From Flavobacteria bacterium GWA2_35_26 (GTDB lineage: Bacteria > Bacteroidota > Bacteroidia > Flavobacteriales > Flavobacteriaceae), in contig MGWH01000006.1 in assembly GCA_001800905.1 (NCBI GenBank), forward strand, positions 271,599-335,598: a stretch of DNA of 64,000 bases, read 5' to 3'. Each line of letters begins with the position of its first letter. Positions within the stretch are counted from its first letter, which is position 1. Below the pieces are notes generated by a model. The model did no database searches. It saw nothing but the letters and a program-made list of their open reading frames with translations, and was not told the DNA's origin. Below, piece after piece: positions 8,986 to 16,318 of the stretch. The position numbers and the translations under genes are program-made.

Positions 8986-9078
8986 GGCAAGCGACCTACA
9001 TCGCACCGCTCAACCACGTACCCTTGCTATGTTCCCATCCTGGGGGAGTCTGCAGGAGCTGGTCGTGTAGGACTTGCC
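8986..9078 (-). ncRNA. ffs: Signal recognition particle 4.5S RNA (small type)
   Basis: The minus strand encodes a GC-rich, self-complementary RNA of about 93 nt, in sharp contrast to the AT-rich surroundings. The ends pair (GGCAAG with CTTGCC, CTACA with TGTAG). The apical part reads CCCAGGATGGGAACATAGCA followed by AGGG, which I recognise as the Bacteroidota form of SRP domain IV, with the AGCA of the asymmetric internal loop that binds Ffh. A strong promoter lies immediately upstream and an intrinsic terminator immediately downstream, as expected for a short stable RNA. The exact ends are inferred from pairing. Confidence 0.9.
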
Positions 9079-9082
9079 GCTG

Positions 9083-9112
9083 CAAATATACAACCTTTTT
9101 ATATTTTTGCAA
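9083..9112 (-). promoter_or_regulatory. ffs promoter (TTG-N19-TATATTTG)
   Basis: On the minus strand TTG, 19 bases, TATATTTG: a perfect match to the Bacteroidota consensus. The -7 box ends 5 bases before the RNA's first base. Confidence 0.8.
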
Positions 9113-9117
9113 GAGCA

Positions 9118-9148
9118 TTGTTACTAATAAAATAAGGTTGTATATTCG
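9118..9148 (+). promoter_or_regulatory. Glutaminyl cyclotransferase gene promoter
   Basis: TTG at 9118-9120, 20 bases, TATATTCG at 9141-9148 (one mismatch to TAnnTTTG), 20 bases upstream of the ATG. The sequence around the -7 box is an inverted copy of the ffs -7 region. Confidence 0.6.
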
Positions 9149-9167
9149 AATATTAAAATTTAAAAAC

Positions 9168-10241
9168 ATGAAAAAGTATAACTTCTTATTTATCATTTTA
9201 TTAGGAGTAATTTTAACTAACTGTGGAGGTGCTAAAAAGGAAAACAATTCCCTTTTTACTTTCGATTCTTCTCAATTTAAAGAACAGTACCAATCGGAAG
9301 AATCTATCGAATTGGCATTATTGAATCCGAATACATTAAGCGTCGATAGTGTTGTCTATTTTGTAAACGAAACTAAAATAGGAACAACAAAAGGTTTAGA
9401 CAAACTAGCATTTAATTTTAAAAACCAAAAATTAGGATACCAAAACTTAAAAGCAATTGTTTACTATGAAGGCGAACTAACTGAAGTAACGGATCGTGTC
9501 GAATTAGTATCAAATGTAGAACCTAAATTACTAAAATATAGTATTGTAAACACTTATCCTCACGATATTACAGCTTATACTCAAGGTTTAGAATTTTACC
9601 GTGATACTTTGTATGAAGGAACAGGAAATGGAAGTGGTCCAACTGGAAATAAAGGAATTTCTAGTTTGAGAAAGACCAATTATAGAACCGGAGAAGTATT
9701 TAAAAAAATTGAATTATCTGAACAATATTTTGGAGAAGGAATAACCGTACTTAATAATAAAGTATACCAACTAACTTGGTTAAATAATGAAGGTTATGTC
9801 TATAATGCCGATACTTTCAAAAAAGAAAAAACACTTCCTTATTATAAAAAAATGGAAGGTTGGGGATTGACAACAGATGGTAAATCTTTGTATATGACCG
9901 ACAGTTCTGAAACCATTAATATATTGAATCCAGCTACTTTTGCAGAGGTAGGTTCAATTAATGTCTATTCTTTAGCAACTAAAGTGAAGGCCGTAAATGA
10001 ATTGGAATGGATTGATGGTAAAATTTATGGTAATGTGTATCAAAAAGATGCCATAGCGGTAATTAATCCTCAAACTGGGGCTGTTGAAGGCATTTTAAAT
10101 TTAGCTGATTTAAAAACTAAAATTACACAACTACCTGACACCGATGTACTCAATGGAATTGCCTACAATCCTAAAACAAAAACCATTTTTGTAACTGGTA
10201 AAAATTGGAATAAGATGTTTGAGATTAAAATAACGCAATAA
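9168..10241 (+). CDS. Glutaminyl-peptide cyclotransferase, lipoprotein (plant-type QC)
   Basis: These enzymes cyclise N-terminal glutamine to pyroglutamate on secreted peptides. The product is 357 residues starting MKKYNFLFII. The frame runs further upstream to 9024, but that part lies inside the SRP RNA and promoter, so 9168 is the start. A signal sequence ends in a lipobox, LTNC, so the protein is a lipoprotein of the periplasm or outer membrane. Residues 1-120 include a short Ig-like or linker region. From YPHDITAYTQGLEFY onward the sequence is a five-bladed propeller of the Glu_cyclase_2 family, with GEGIT, GWGLTTDGKSLYMTD and LNGIAYN blade motifs. It is monocistronic. Confidence 0.9.
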   Translation: MKKYNFLFIILLGVILTNCGGAKKENNSLFTFDSSQFKEQYQSEESIELALLNPNTLSVDSVVYFVNETKIGTTKGLDKLAFNFKNQKLGYQNLKAIVYYEGELTEVTDRVELVSNVEPKLLKYSIVNTYPHDITAYTQGLEFYRDTLYEGTGNGSGPTGNKGISSLRKTNYRTGEVFKKIELSEQYFGEGITVLNNKVYQLTWLNNEGYVYNADTFKKEKTLPYYKKMEGWGLTTDGKSLYMTDSSETINILNPATFAEVGSINVYSLATKVKAVNELEWIDGKIYGNVYQKDAIAVINPQTGAVEGILNLADLKTKITQLPDTDVLNGIAYNPKTKTIFVTGKNWNKMFEIKITQ

Positions 10242-10250
10242 TTTTGACAT

Positions 10251-10282
10251 AAAAAAAAGGGAGCAATTAGCTCCCTTTTTTT
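10251..10282. terminator. Bidirectional terminator
   Basis: A7 GGGAGC-AATTA-GCTCCC T7, between the converging genes ending at 10241 and 10299. Confidence 0.9.
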
Positions 10283-10298
10283 GTATCTGAATAACAAT

Positions 10299-11174
10299 TT
10301 ATCTCAAAGAAAAACTTGTTCTTGAAACCAATTCTGCTTTATCAAAAACATTAACAGTATAGGTTCCTTTAGCAAATTTACTTCCTGCCAAATCTTCTGT
10401 AACATTTACTGTTTTATTATCATATTTTACATTTGTAGTAAAACTGTAAGTCAATGATTTTGTTCCAAAATTTTCTACTTTCTTTTCTCCTACCACATTG
10501 TTTTCACTATCAATTACTTGTACATAATACAATTTAGTTCCTGATTTAGCGATTTTATTCTCAGCAATAGTAAAACTAACTTTTAAAATATCTGCTCTAC
10601 TTGCTTTATCTGTTTCAATTTGTTTACCTGAACTTCTTACTTTAAATGCAGCACCTTTAGTATTCAATACAGTTAAAACAGATCCTTTCTCAACAGTTTT
10701 AGATAATTCTGAATTTAGAGAAGTCAATACTTCATTCGCTTTTTTAGATTCTACCAAAACTACTCTTGTACTATCACGTTGCACAGTTAAAGTCACGTTT
10801 TGTTTTTTCAAGTTGTCATTTTCAGCAATCAAAACTTTCATGTTATTTTGAAGTGCAGTCAACTGAGATTTAAATTTAGAAACATCTCCATTCGATTTTT
10901 TCAAATCAGCCATTAAAGCAACAACTTTATCTCTTTCTTTTATCAATTCTTCAGACATAGAAGTGTTTTCAGCAATAGCAGCATCATAAGTTGCTTTCAA
11001 CTCTTGCAAATCTTTCATTACTGATTCTTTCTCAGTCAATGTAGTTTTTAACTCCGTACGAACAATTTCAGCATCTGTGGACATTTTGAATATATATCCT
11101 AAACTTCCCAACAACAATAGTAATAATACAATTACAATTGCTTTCAAATTTGAATTGCCTTTTTGATTTTCCAT
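10299..11174 (-). CDS. Single-pass membrane protein with long coiled coil, unknown function
   Basis: The function is not recognised. The 291-residue protein has a short polar N-terminus, one membrane segment (AIVIVLLLLLLGSLGYIF, about residues 12-29), then a coiled coil from about 35 to 165 rich in E, K and L heptads. A compact beta-rich domain of about 120 residues follows (ILKVSFTIAENKIAKSG, YYVQVIDSENNVVGEKK). The topology suggests an inner-membrane anchor with a periplasmic coiled coil and a sensor-like or binding head. I recall similar proteins in other flavobacteria beside the arginase-like gene, which is divergent here. It has a near-perfect promoter, so it is probably well expressed. 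Confidence 0.8.
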   Translation of the reverse strand: MENQKGNSNLKAIVIVLLLLLLGSLGYIFKMSTDAEIVRTELKTTLTEKESVMKDLQELKATYDAAIAENTSMSEELIKERDKVVALMADLKKSNGDVSKFKSQLTALQNNMKVLIAENDNLKKQNVTLTVQRDSTRVVLVESKKANEVLTSLNSELSKTVEKGSVLTVLNTKGAAFKVRSSGKQIETDKASRADILKVSFTIAENKIAKSGTKLYYVQVIDSENNVVGEKKVENFGTKSLTYSFTTNVKYDNKTVNVTEDLAGSKFAKGTYTVNVFDKAELVSRTSFSLR

Positions 11175-11203
11175 TTTTTTAATTTATAGTTTAATTGTTT
11201 GGA

Positions 11204-11233
11204 CAAAAATAATAATATATCCCTACTACACAA
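11204..11233 (-). promoter_or_regulatory. Promoter of the coiled-coil membrane protein
   Basis: TTG, 19 bases, TATTTTTG on the minus strand, a perfect consensus match, 29 bases upstream of the ATG at 11174. Confidence 0.75.
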
Positions 11234-11280
11234 CGTATTTTGACACATTTATAGTATTTTTGATCAAACTTTTTTAAACA

Positions 11281-12345
11281 ATGGATAAACTAATTCCTTT
11301 TACAAGTACTGATTTAGGCAAAATTACAAATCATCGAAATGGTGAAATTAAATTTGGCGAAAAAATGATTACGGTGCCAAAAGGAGAAGATCCATTAGAA
11401 TTTCTTGCAACTTGTGACGCAAAATATGTTGTCTTTGGAATCCCAGAAGATATAGGAATTAGAGCTAATTATGGCAGACCAGGAGCAGCTTCAGCATGGA
11501 AAAGTGCTATAAAAAGTATAGCCAATATCCAACATAATCGTTTTTGTAAAGGGAATCAAATAGTGATTCTAGGTACTATTAATGTAGATCAAGAAATGGC
11601 AGAAGTACCTCACTTAGATTTTAACGATATTGATGATCGTTCTAAGTTGAGCCAATTAGTAGAGAAGATAGACAAAGAGGTTTCGCACATCATTTTTCAT
11701 ATTACAAAATTAGGAAAAACACCTATTATCATTGGAGGGGGCCAAAATAATGCCTATGGTAATATAAAAGGTACCGCATTATCAAAAGGAAAACCAATCA
11801 ATGCCATTAATTTTGATGCGCATTCAGATTTTAGAATTTTAGAAGGACGTCACAATGGAAATGCATTTTCATATGCCTTTGAAGAGGGATTTCTGAAAAA
11901 ATATTTTGTGTTTGGCTTACATGAAAACCATGTAACCAAAAGTGTTTTGGACTCCTTTAAAAAACTAGAAGATCGTTTGCACTATGTAACTTATGATAGC
12001 ATACGCATTCGAAAAGAAAAAGATTTTGATGAAGAAATGGTCCAGGCTTCAGAATTCATTACGCAAGAACCTTTTGGATTAGAAATAGATTTAGGAGCAA
12101 TACCCAATATAGCCAGTAGTACTATGACACTTACTGGATTTTCAGTAGAAGAATTACGTCATTTTGTTTCATATTTTGGTAAATTTAAGAATGTGGCATA
12201 CTTGCATCTTTGCGAAGGAGCTCCCGAATTAGGTGAAGAAAAAAATGATCATCTAATTGGTAAAATTATTGGTCATTTAATTACCGATTTTATTAAATCC
12301 AATTATGAAAAAGTAATTCCTCAAGTTGAAGAACTGCAAATCTAA
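11281..12345 (+). CDS. Arginase/agmatinase/formiminoglutamase-family protein with altered metal site
   Basis: Ureohydrolases cleave guanidino or formimino groups with a Mn pair. The 354-residue product has the family fold: DIGIRANYGRPGA at the N-terminus and an intact NFDAHSDFR motif. However, the GGGH motif reads GGGQNNAYG, losing the first Mn-ligand histidine, and the SxDxDxxDP motif reads LEIDLGAIPN, keeping only an ExD pair. Formiminoglutamase is the usual label, but the altered site makes the activity uncertain: one metal, a different substrate, or a non-catalytic role. No histidine-utilisation genes lie nearby. A TATTTTTG -7 box about 25 bases upstream of the ATG suggests its own promoter. 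Confidence 0.85.
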   Translation: MDKLIPFTSTDLGKITNHRNGEIKFGEKMITVPKGEDPLEFLATCDAKYVVFGIPEDIGIRANYGRPGAASAWKSAIKSIANIQHNRFCKGNQIVILGTINVDQEMAEVPHLDFNDIDDRSKLSQLVEKIDKEVSHIIFHITKLGKTPIIIGGGQNNAYGNIKGTALSKGKPINAINFDAHSDFRILEGRHNGNAFSYAFEEGFLKKYFVFGLHENHVTKSVLDSFKKLEDRLHYVTYDSIRIRKEKDFDEEMVQASEFITQEPFGLEIDLGAIPNIASSTMTLTGFSVEELRHFVSYFGKFKNVAYLHLCEGAPELGEEKNDHLIGKIIGHLITDFIKSNYEKVIPQVEELQI

Positions 12346-12365
12346 TGCATCAAAAATAATAACAC

Positions 12366-12373
12366 TATCTTTG
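12366..12373 (+). promoter_or_regulatory. rhlE-like gene -7 box (TATCTTTG)
   Basis: Exact TAnnTTTG match 26-44 bases upstream of the two possible starts. No clear TTG at -33. Confidence 0.5.
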
Positions 12374-12417
12374 CCGAGTAGTACTGTACATCTTACAGTA
12401 TGTTTAATACACAAAAT

Positions 12418-13668
12418 ATGTTATTCGAAGATTTATCACTTTCCAAAAGTATACAAAAAGCCGTCTATGAAGAAGGCTATACCCATCCCACTCCAATTCA
12501 AGAACAAGCCATACCATTAGTTTTATCTGGTAGAGATGTAATTGGATGTGCGCAAACAGGAACAGGAAAAACAGCAGCATTTGCCATTCCAATTATTCAT
12601 CAATTACACCGAATCGTTGGTTCATCAAAAAAAGCTAAAGAAATTCGAGCTTTAATTGTGACTCCAACACGTGAATTAGCTGTTCAAATAGGTCAGAATT
12701 TTGACACTTATGCCAAATATACCAATCTAACTCAGATTACTCTCTTTGGTGGTGTCTCTCAAATTCCACAAGTAGATACTTTGAAAAAAGGAGTCGATGT
12801 TGTGATTGCAACACCAGGTCGATTATTGGATTTACACAAACAAGGTTTTATCAATTTTGATCATCTACATACGTTAGTATTGGACGAAGCCGACCAAATG
12901 TTAGATATGGGCTTTATCAATGATGTTAAAAAGATTGTTAAACTAACCCCTAAAAACAGACAAACATTACTTTTTTCGGCTACAATGCCAATAGCGATTC
13001 GCGAATTAGCCGAAATGTTTTTGATTGATCCTGCAAAAGTGGAAGTTTCACCTGTTTCGTCAACGGCAGAAAAAGTGGAGCAACGTATCTATTTTGTTGA
13101 AAAAACAGAAAAAAGAAACCTGCTCTATCATTTAATTAAAAATGAAAATTTGTCAGACGTTTTAGTTTTTTCGAGAACTAAACACGGAGCGGATAATGTC
13201 GTGAAAGCTTTGCGAAAAAACAACATAGCTGCTGAAGCTATTCACGGAGATAAATCACAAAATGCTAGACAACGCGTTTTAGAAGCTTTTAAAAATAAAG
13301 AAGTTGGTGTGCTTGTGGCAACTGATATTGCTGCTCGTGGAATCGATATTGACCAATTACCTTTTGTAATCAATTTTGACTTACCTAATATTCCAGAAAC
13401 CTATGTGCACCGTATTGGCCGAACCGGGCGTGCAGGAAATGGCGGAATTGCGATTTCATTTTGCAGTAAAGACGAAGAGCCGTACTGGAAAGACATTCAA
13501 AAATTAATCAAAGTAGATGTAAGAACTATTTCAGATCATCCTTATCCATGGCATTCAGGAAGTCCTGCTGCTATTGCAGATAAACCAAACAATTCCAATC
13601 GAAGTGGTGGAGCACATAAATCAAGAAAATCAAACGCTTCCAAACAAAACAAAAAACGTTGGTACTAA
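12418..13668 (+). CDS. rhlE: DEAD-box ATP-dependent RNA helicase, RhlE type
   Basis: It unwinds RNA duplexes using ATP in ribosome assembly, RNA decay or cold adaptation. About 416 residues with all helicase motifs in order: Q motif (PTPIQEQAIP), I (AQTGTGKT), Ia (PTRELA), II (DEAD), III (SAT), IV (VFSRTKHGAD), V (ATDIAARGID) and VI (HRIGRTGRAG). The tail is basic and low complexity (SNRSGGAHKSRKSNASKQNKK), typical of RhlE RNA-binding tails. The ATG at 12400 (MFNTQN) is six codons upstream; homologues begin at the MLFEDLSLSKSI position, so 12418 is preferred. The stop codon sits inside the terminator loop. Confidence 0.93.
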   Translation: MLFEDLSLSKSIQKAVYEEGYTHPTPIQEQAIPLVLSGRDVIGCAQTGTGKTAAFAIPIIHQLHRIVGSSKKAKEIRALIVTPTRELAVQIGQNFDTYAKYTNLTQITLFGGVSQIPQVDTLKKGVDVVIATPGRLLDLHKQGFINFDHLHTLVLDEADQMLDMGFINDVKKIVKLTPKNRQTLLFSATMPIAIRELAEMFLIDPAKVEVSPVSSTAEKVEQRIYFVEKTEKRNLLYHLIKNENLSDVLVFSRTKHGADNVVKALRKNNIAAEAIHGDKSQNARQRVLEAFKNKEVGVLVATDIAARGIDIDQLPFVINFDLPNIPETYVHRIGRTGRAGNGGIAISFCSKDEEPYWKDIQKLIKVDVRTISDHPYPWHSGSPAAIADKPNNSNRSGGAHKSRKSNASKQNKKRWY

Positions 13669-13684
13669 TACCAACGTTTTTTTT
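13651..13684 (+). terminator. Terminator overlapping the helicase stop codon
   Basis: ACGTTGGTA-CTAA-TACCAACGT followed by T8. The last codons form the left arm and the TAA is in the loop. A-rich sequence on the left could let it work in the other direction as well, for the gene ending at 13706. Confidence 0.85.
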
Positions 13685-13705
13685 ATTTATAATTTAGTCA
13701 TTAGC

Positions 13706-14971
13706 CTAACTTATTTCTTCAATTTTATCTTCCCATTGACCAACTACAGATGTAGCTAATGCATTTCCTAATACATTGGTTGCCGTTCTAAACATATCAC
13801 AAAAGTGATCAATTGGTAAAATCAGCGCAATACCTTCAACTGGGATTTCAAACATACCACAAGTAGCAGCTACTACTACTAAACTCGCTCTTGGCACACC
13901 TGCAATTCCTTTGCTGGTTAACATCAAAACGAGTAACATAGTGAATTGTGTTCCTAAATCTAAATCAATTCCATAGGCTTGCGCGATAAATATACTAGCA
14001 AAAGTCATGTACATCATACTTCCGTCTAGATTAAATGAATATCCCAAAGGCAACATGAACGAAACAATTTTGTCTTTTACACCAAAACGCTCTAATTCTT
14101 CTGTTAATTTTGGAAATACAGCCTCGCTACTTGTGGTGCCAAAGGCAACAATTAACGGACTAGAAATTCTTTTTAATAGGGTTGACATTCTAGATTTTAA
14201 GAAGATATAACCTACTAGAATTAGTACGGCCCATAATGATGAAATTCCGATTAAAAATGATCCAAAATATTTAAAATAAGTAATCGCTAATTCTTGAAAA
14301 TCACGGACAGCAAACACACCTGCGATAGCACCAAACACACCAATAGGCGCAAACTTCATAACATAGTTTACCATTTTTAAAACTATATGCGAAGTTTTAT
14401 CAAGCGCACTTACAACTGGTTTAACTGACTCTCCAATAGCAGCTGCAGCTAACCCAAAAAAGATAGAGAAAATTACAATTTGCAAAATTTCATTTGTTGC
14501 CATCGCCTCAAAAATACTTTTTGGAACGATATGTTCAATGAAGTTTTCAAAAGAGAGAGTGATAGTTTTTGCAGTTACTTCAGAAGCGGCGGTCAAATCA
14601 ACATTAGAAAGGTTCAATCCAACTCCTGGTTGCAAAATATTTACAAAAAACATTCCTAGTAATAAGGAAATAAAAGAGGCTGTAAAAAACCAACCTAAGG
14701 CTTTTCCTCCAATACGACCAACAGCTTTGATGTCTCCTAATTTTGCGATACCTACAACTAGGGTTGTAAATACCAATGGAGAAATGATCATCTGTACCAA
14801 ACGAATAAATACGGTAGCTAACATTTTTATTTTGCTACTGAAAGATTGGGCAATTTCATCCGTACAATTGGTATGGATAGCAATTCCTAAAACGGCACCC
14901 ACTATCATGGCAATTAAAATTTGTCCCGTAAGTCCTGATAAAAAGGACGGTTTATTGGTATTTTCTTTCAT
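13706..14971 (-). CDS. Dicarboxylate/amino acid:cation symporter (DAACS/SDF family)
   Basis: An inner-membrane sodium- or proton-coupled transporter of glutamate, aspartate or C4-dicarboxylates (GltP/DctA/GltPh family). The 421-residue protein has eight membrane helices and two re-entrant hairpins. Family signatures are clear: the serine-rich HP1 tip (FGTTSSEAVFPKL), NLDGSMMYM in TM7 (NMDGT equivalent), SKGIAGVPRASLVV in HP2 and DHFCDMFRTATNVLGN in TM8. The R and D of DMFRTATN suggest binding of an acidic substrate such as aspartate, glutamate or a dicarboxylate. The stop is shared with the convergent helicase terminator region. It is probably monocistronic, preceded by the repeat element at 14990-15067. 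Confidence 0.92.
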   Translation of the reverse strand: MKENTNKPSFLSGLTGQILIAMIVGAVLGIAIHTNCTDEIAQSFSSKIKMLATVFIRLVQMIISPLVFTTLVVGIAKLGDIKAVGRIGGKALGWFFTASFISLLLGMFFVNILQPGVGLNLSNVDLTAASEVTAKTITLSFENFIEHIVPKSIFEAMATNEILQIVIFSIFFGLAAAAIGESVKPVVSALDKTSHIVLKMVNYVMKFAPIGVFGAIAGVFAVRDFQELAITYFKYFGSFLIGISSLWAVLILVGYIFLKSRMSTLLKRISSPLIVAFGTTSSEAVFPKLTEELERFGVKDKIVSFMLPLGYSFNLDGSMMYMTFASIFIAQAYGIDLDLGTQFTMLLVLMLTSKGIAGVPRASLVVVAATCGMFEIPVEGIALILPIDHFCDMFRTATNVLGNALATSVVGQWEDKIEEIS

Positions 14972-14989
14972 TTTGGTTTTGGTTTTTGG

Positions 14990-15067
14990 TTAGCCCTGAT
15001 GCAAGCGACATCCTTTAACAGCGGGGTTCGCTGATAAAGATATAGCGGACAGCAGGAAATAGCTCCT
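14990..15067 (-). repeat. Flavobacterial intergenic repeat, copy 1
   Basis: Read on the minus strand, the element starts right after the aroC stop with GGAGCTATTTCCTGCTGTCC, then CGCTATATC. It then has an internal hairpin (ATCTTTA...TAAAGGAT enclosing CAGCG...CGCTG) and ends AGGGCTA. The core TCCYGCTRTCCGC and the (G)GGGCTA end recur in copy 2 at 63811-63877. I recall such elements after many genes in Flavobacterium genomes. They are GC-richer than the surroundings and strongly structured, and their function is unknown to me. Confidence 0.65.
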
Positions 15068-15069
15068 AA

Positions 15070-16134
15070 TTATTTAGAATAGGTTTTGTTAATCAAATGA
15101 AAATCAGCTAAAACAATAGCTGCCATAGCTTCAACGATAGGCACCGCACGAGGAACTACGCAAGGATCGTGACGCCCTTTTCCGGTCATTTCAGTAATAT
15201 TACCTTTATTATCTAGAGATTCTTGTTTTTGCATAATCGTTGCAACCGGTTTGAATGCTACTCGAAAATAAATATCCATTCCGTTACTGATTCCTCCTTG
15301 GATTCCTCCAGAAAGATTCGTTTTAGTAGTTCCGTCAGCGTGATATAAATCGTTGTGATCACTACCTTTCATTTCAGCTCCGCAAAAACCACTTCCAAAC
15401 TCAAATCCTTTTACGGCATTGATTGAAAGCATGGCTTTACCTAATTCAGCATGCAATTTATCAAAAACAGGTTCGCCCAATCCAACTGGCACATTTTGAA
15501 TCACACAAGTTACGACACCACCCACGGTATCGCCTTGTTTGCGAATTTCACGAATGTATTCTTCCATTTTAGCTGCTGAATCGGCATCAGGACAGCGAAC
15601 GGGATTGCTTTCAATTTTTGAGAAATCTAATTCTTTGTAGGGTTTATCCAAATGAATGTGTCCCACTGAAGATACAAAAGCATTGATTTTAATCTCAGGC
15701 AACATTTGCTTCGCAATAGCACCTGCGACTACTCTACTGGCTGTTTCACGTGCAGAACTTCTTCCACCTCCGCGATAATCTCTAAAACCATATTTTTGGT
15801 CGTACACATAATCGGCATGACTGGGTCTGTAATTGTCTTTTATATGGGAATAATCGTCTGATTTTTGATTGGTATTTGGTATGATAAAACCAATTGGCGT
15901 TCCTGTTGTTTTTCCTTCGAAAATACCTGAAAGAAATTGCACATCGTCTGGTTCTTTACGCTGGGTTACAATAGCGGATTGTCCTGGTTTTCTTCGAGAC
16001 ATTTCCAATTGAACTGCTTCTAAATCTATGGTAACACCTGGAGGGCATCCATCAATAATTCCGCCTAAAGCTTCTCCGTGTGACTCTCCAAAAGTAGTAA
16101 TTCTAAATAGTGTGCCGTAGCTATTTCCTGCCAT
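15070..16134 (-). CDS. aroC: Chorismate synthase
   Basis: It converts 5-enolpyruvylshikimate-3-phosphate to chorismate using reduced FMN, the last step of the shikimate pathway, in the cytoplasm. The 354 residues carry FGESHG near the N-terminus, RKPGQS near residue 48, the FMN-contacting [13 protein letters not shown] near 120 and [20 protein letters not shown] near the C-terminus. The length and start ([20 protein letters not shown]) are standard. It is monocistronic, with a TACTTTTG -7 box upstream; the transcript ends in the structured repeat at 14990-15067 rather than in an obvious terminator. Confidence 0.98.
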   Translation of the reverse strand: MAGNSYGTLFRITTFGESHGEALGGIIDGCPPGVTIDLEAVQLEMSRRKPGQSAIVTQRKEPDDVQFLSGIFEGKTTGTPIGFIIPNTNQKSDDYSHIKDNYRPSHADYVYDQKYGFRDYRGGGRSSARETASRVVAGAIAKQMLPEIKINAFVSSVGHIHLDKPYKELDFSKIESNPVRCPDADSAAKMEEYIREIRKQGDTVGGVVTCVIQNVPVGLGEPVFDKLHAELGKAMLSINAVKGFEFGSGFCGAEMKGSDHNDLYHADGTTKTNLSGGIQGGISNGMDIYFRVAFKPVATIMQKQESLDNKGNITEMTGKGRHDPCVVPRAVPIVEAMAAIVLADFHLINKTYSK

Positions 16135-16150
16135 TGTAATTAGTTTTGAA

Positions 16151-16180
16151 CAAAAGTACCATTTTAGTTTAAAGTTTAAA
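16151..16180 (-). promoter_or_regulatory. aroC promoter
   Basis: TACTTTTG (TAnnTTTG) on the minus strand at 16151-16158, with TTT in place of TTG 19 bases upstream. Confidence 0.45.
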
Positions 16181-16288
16181 AATTTAAGGTTTAAAGATTT
16201 ACTCTAACCAATTCAATTTCTTATCAACAACACATAAAAAGTAAATTTGAAAGCTTTTTATAATTCTTTATAGTCATTCTAATAATTT

Positions 16289-16316
16289 AAAAAGCCACTT
16301 GAAAAAGTGGCTTTTT
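16289..16316 (-). terminator. bshA terminator
   Basis: AAAAGCCACTT-GAAA-AAGTGGCTTTTT hairpin with T-runs on both sides, just past the bshA stop codon. Confidence 0.85.
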
Positions 16317-16318
16317 AT

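Noticed and set aside
9024..9167. In-frame upstream extension of the cyclotransferase gene.
   Set aside because: It overlaps the SRP RNA and its promoter, and the signal peptide begins at 9168.
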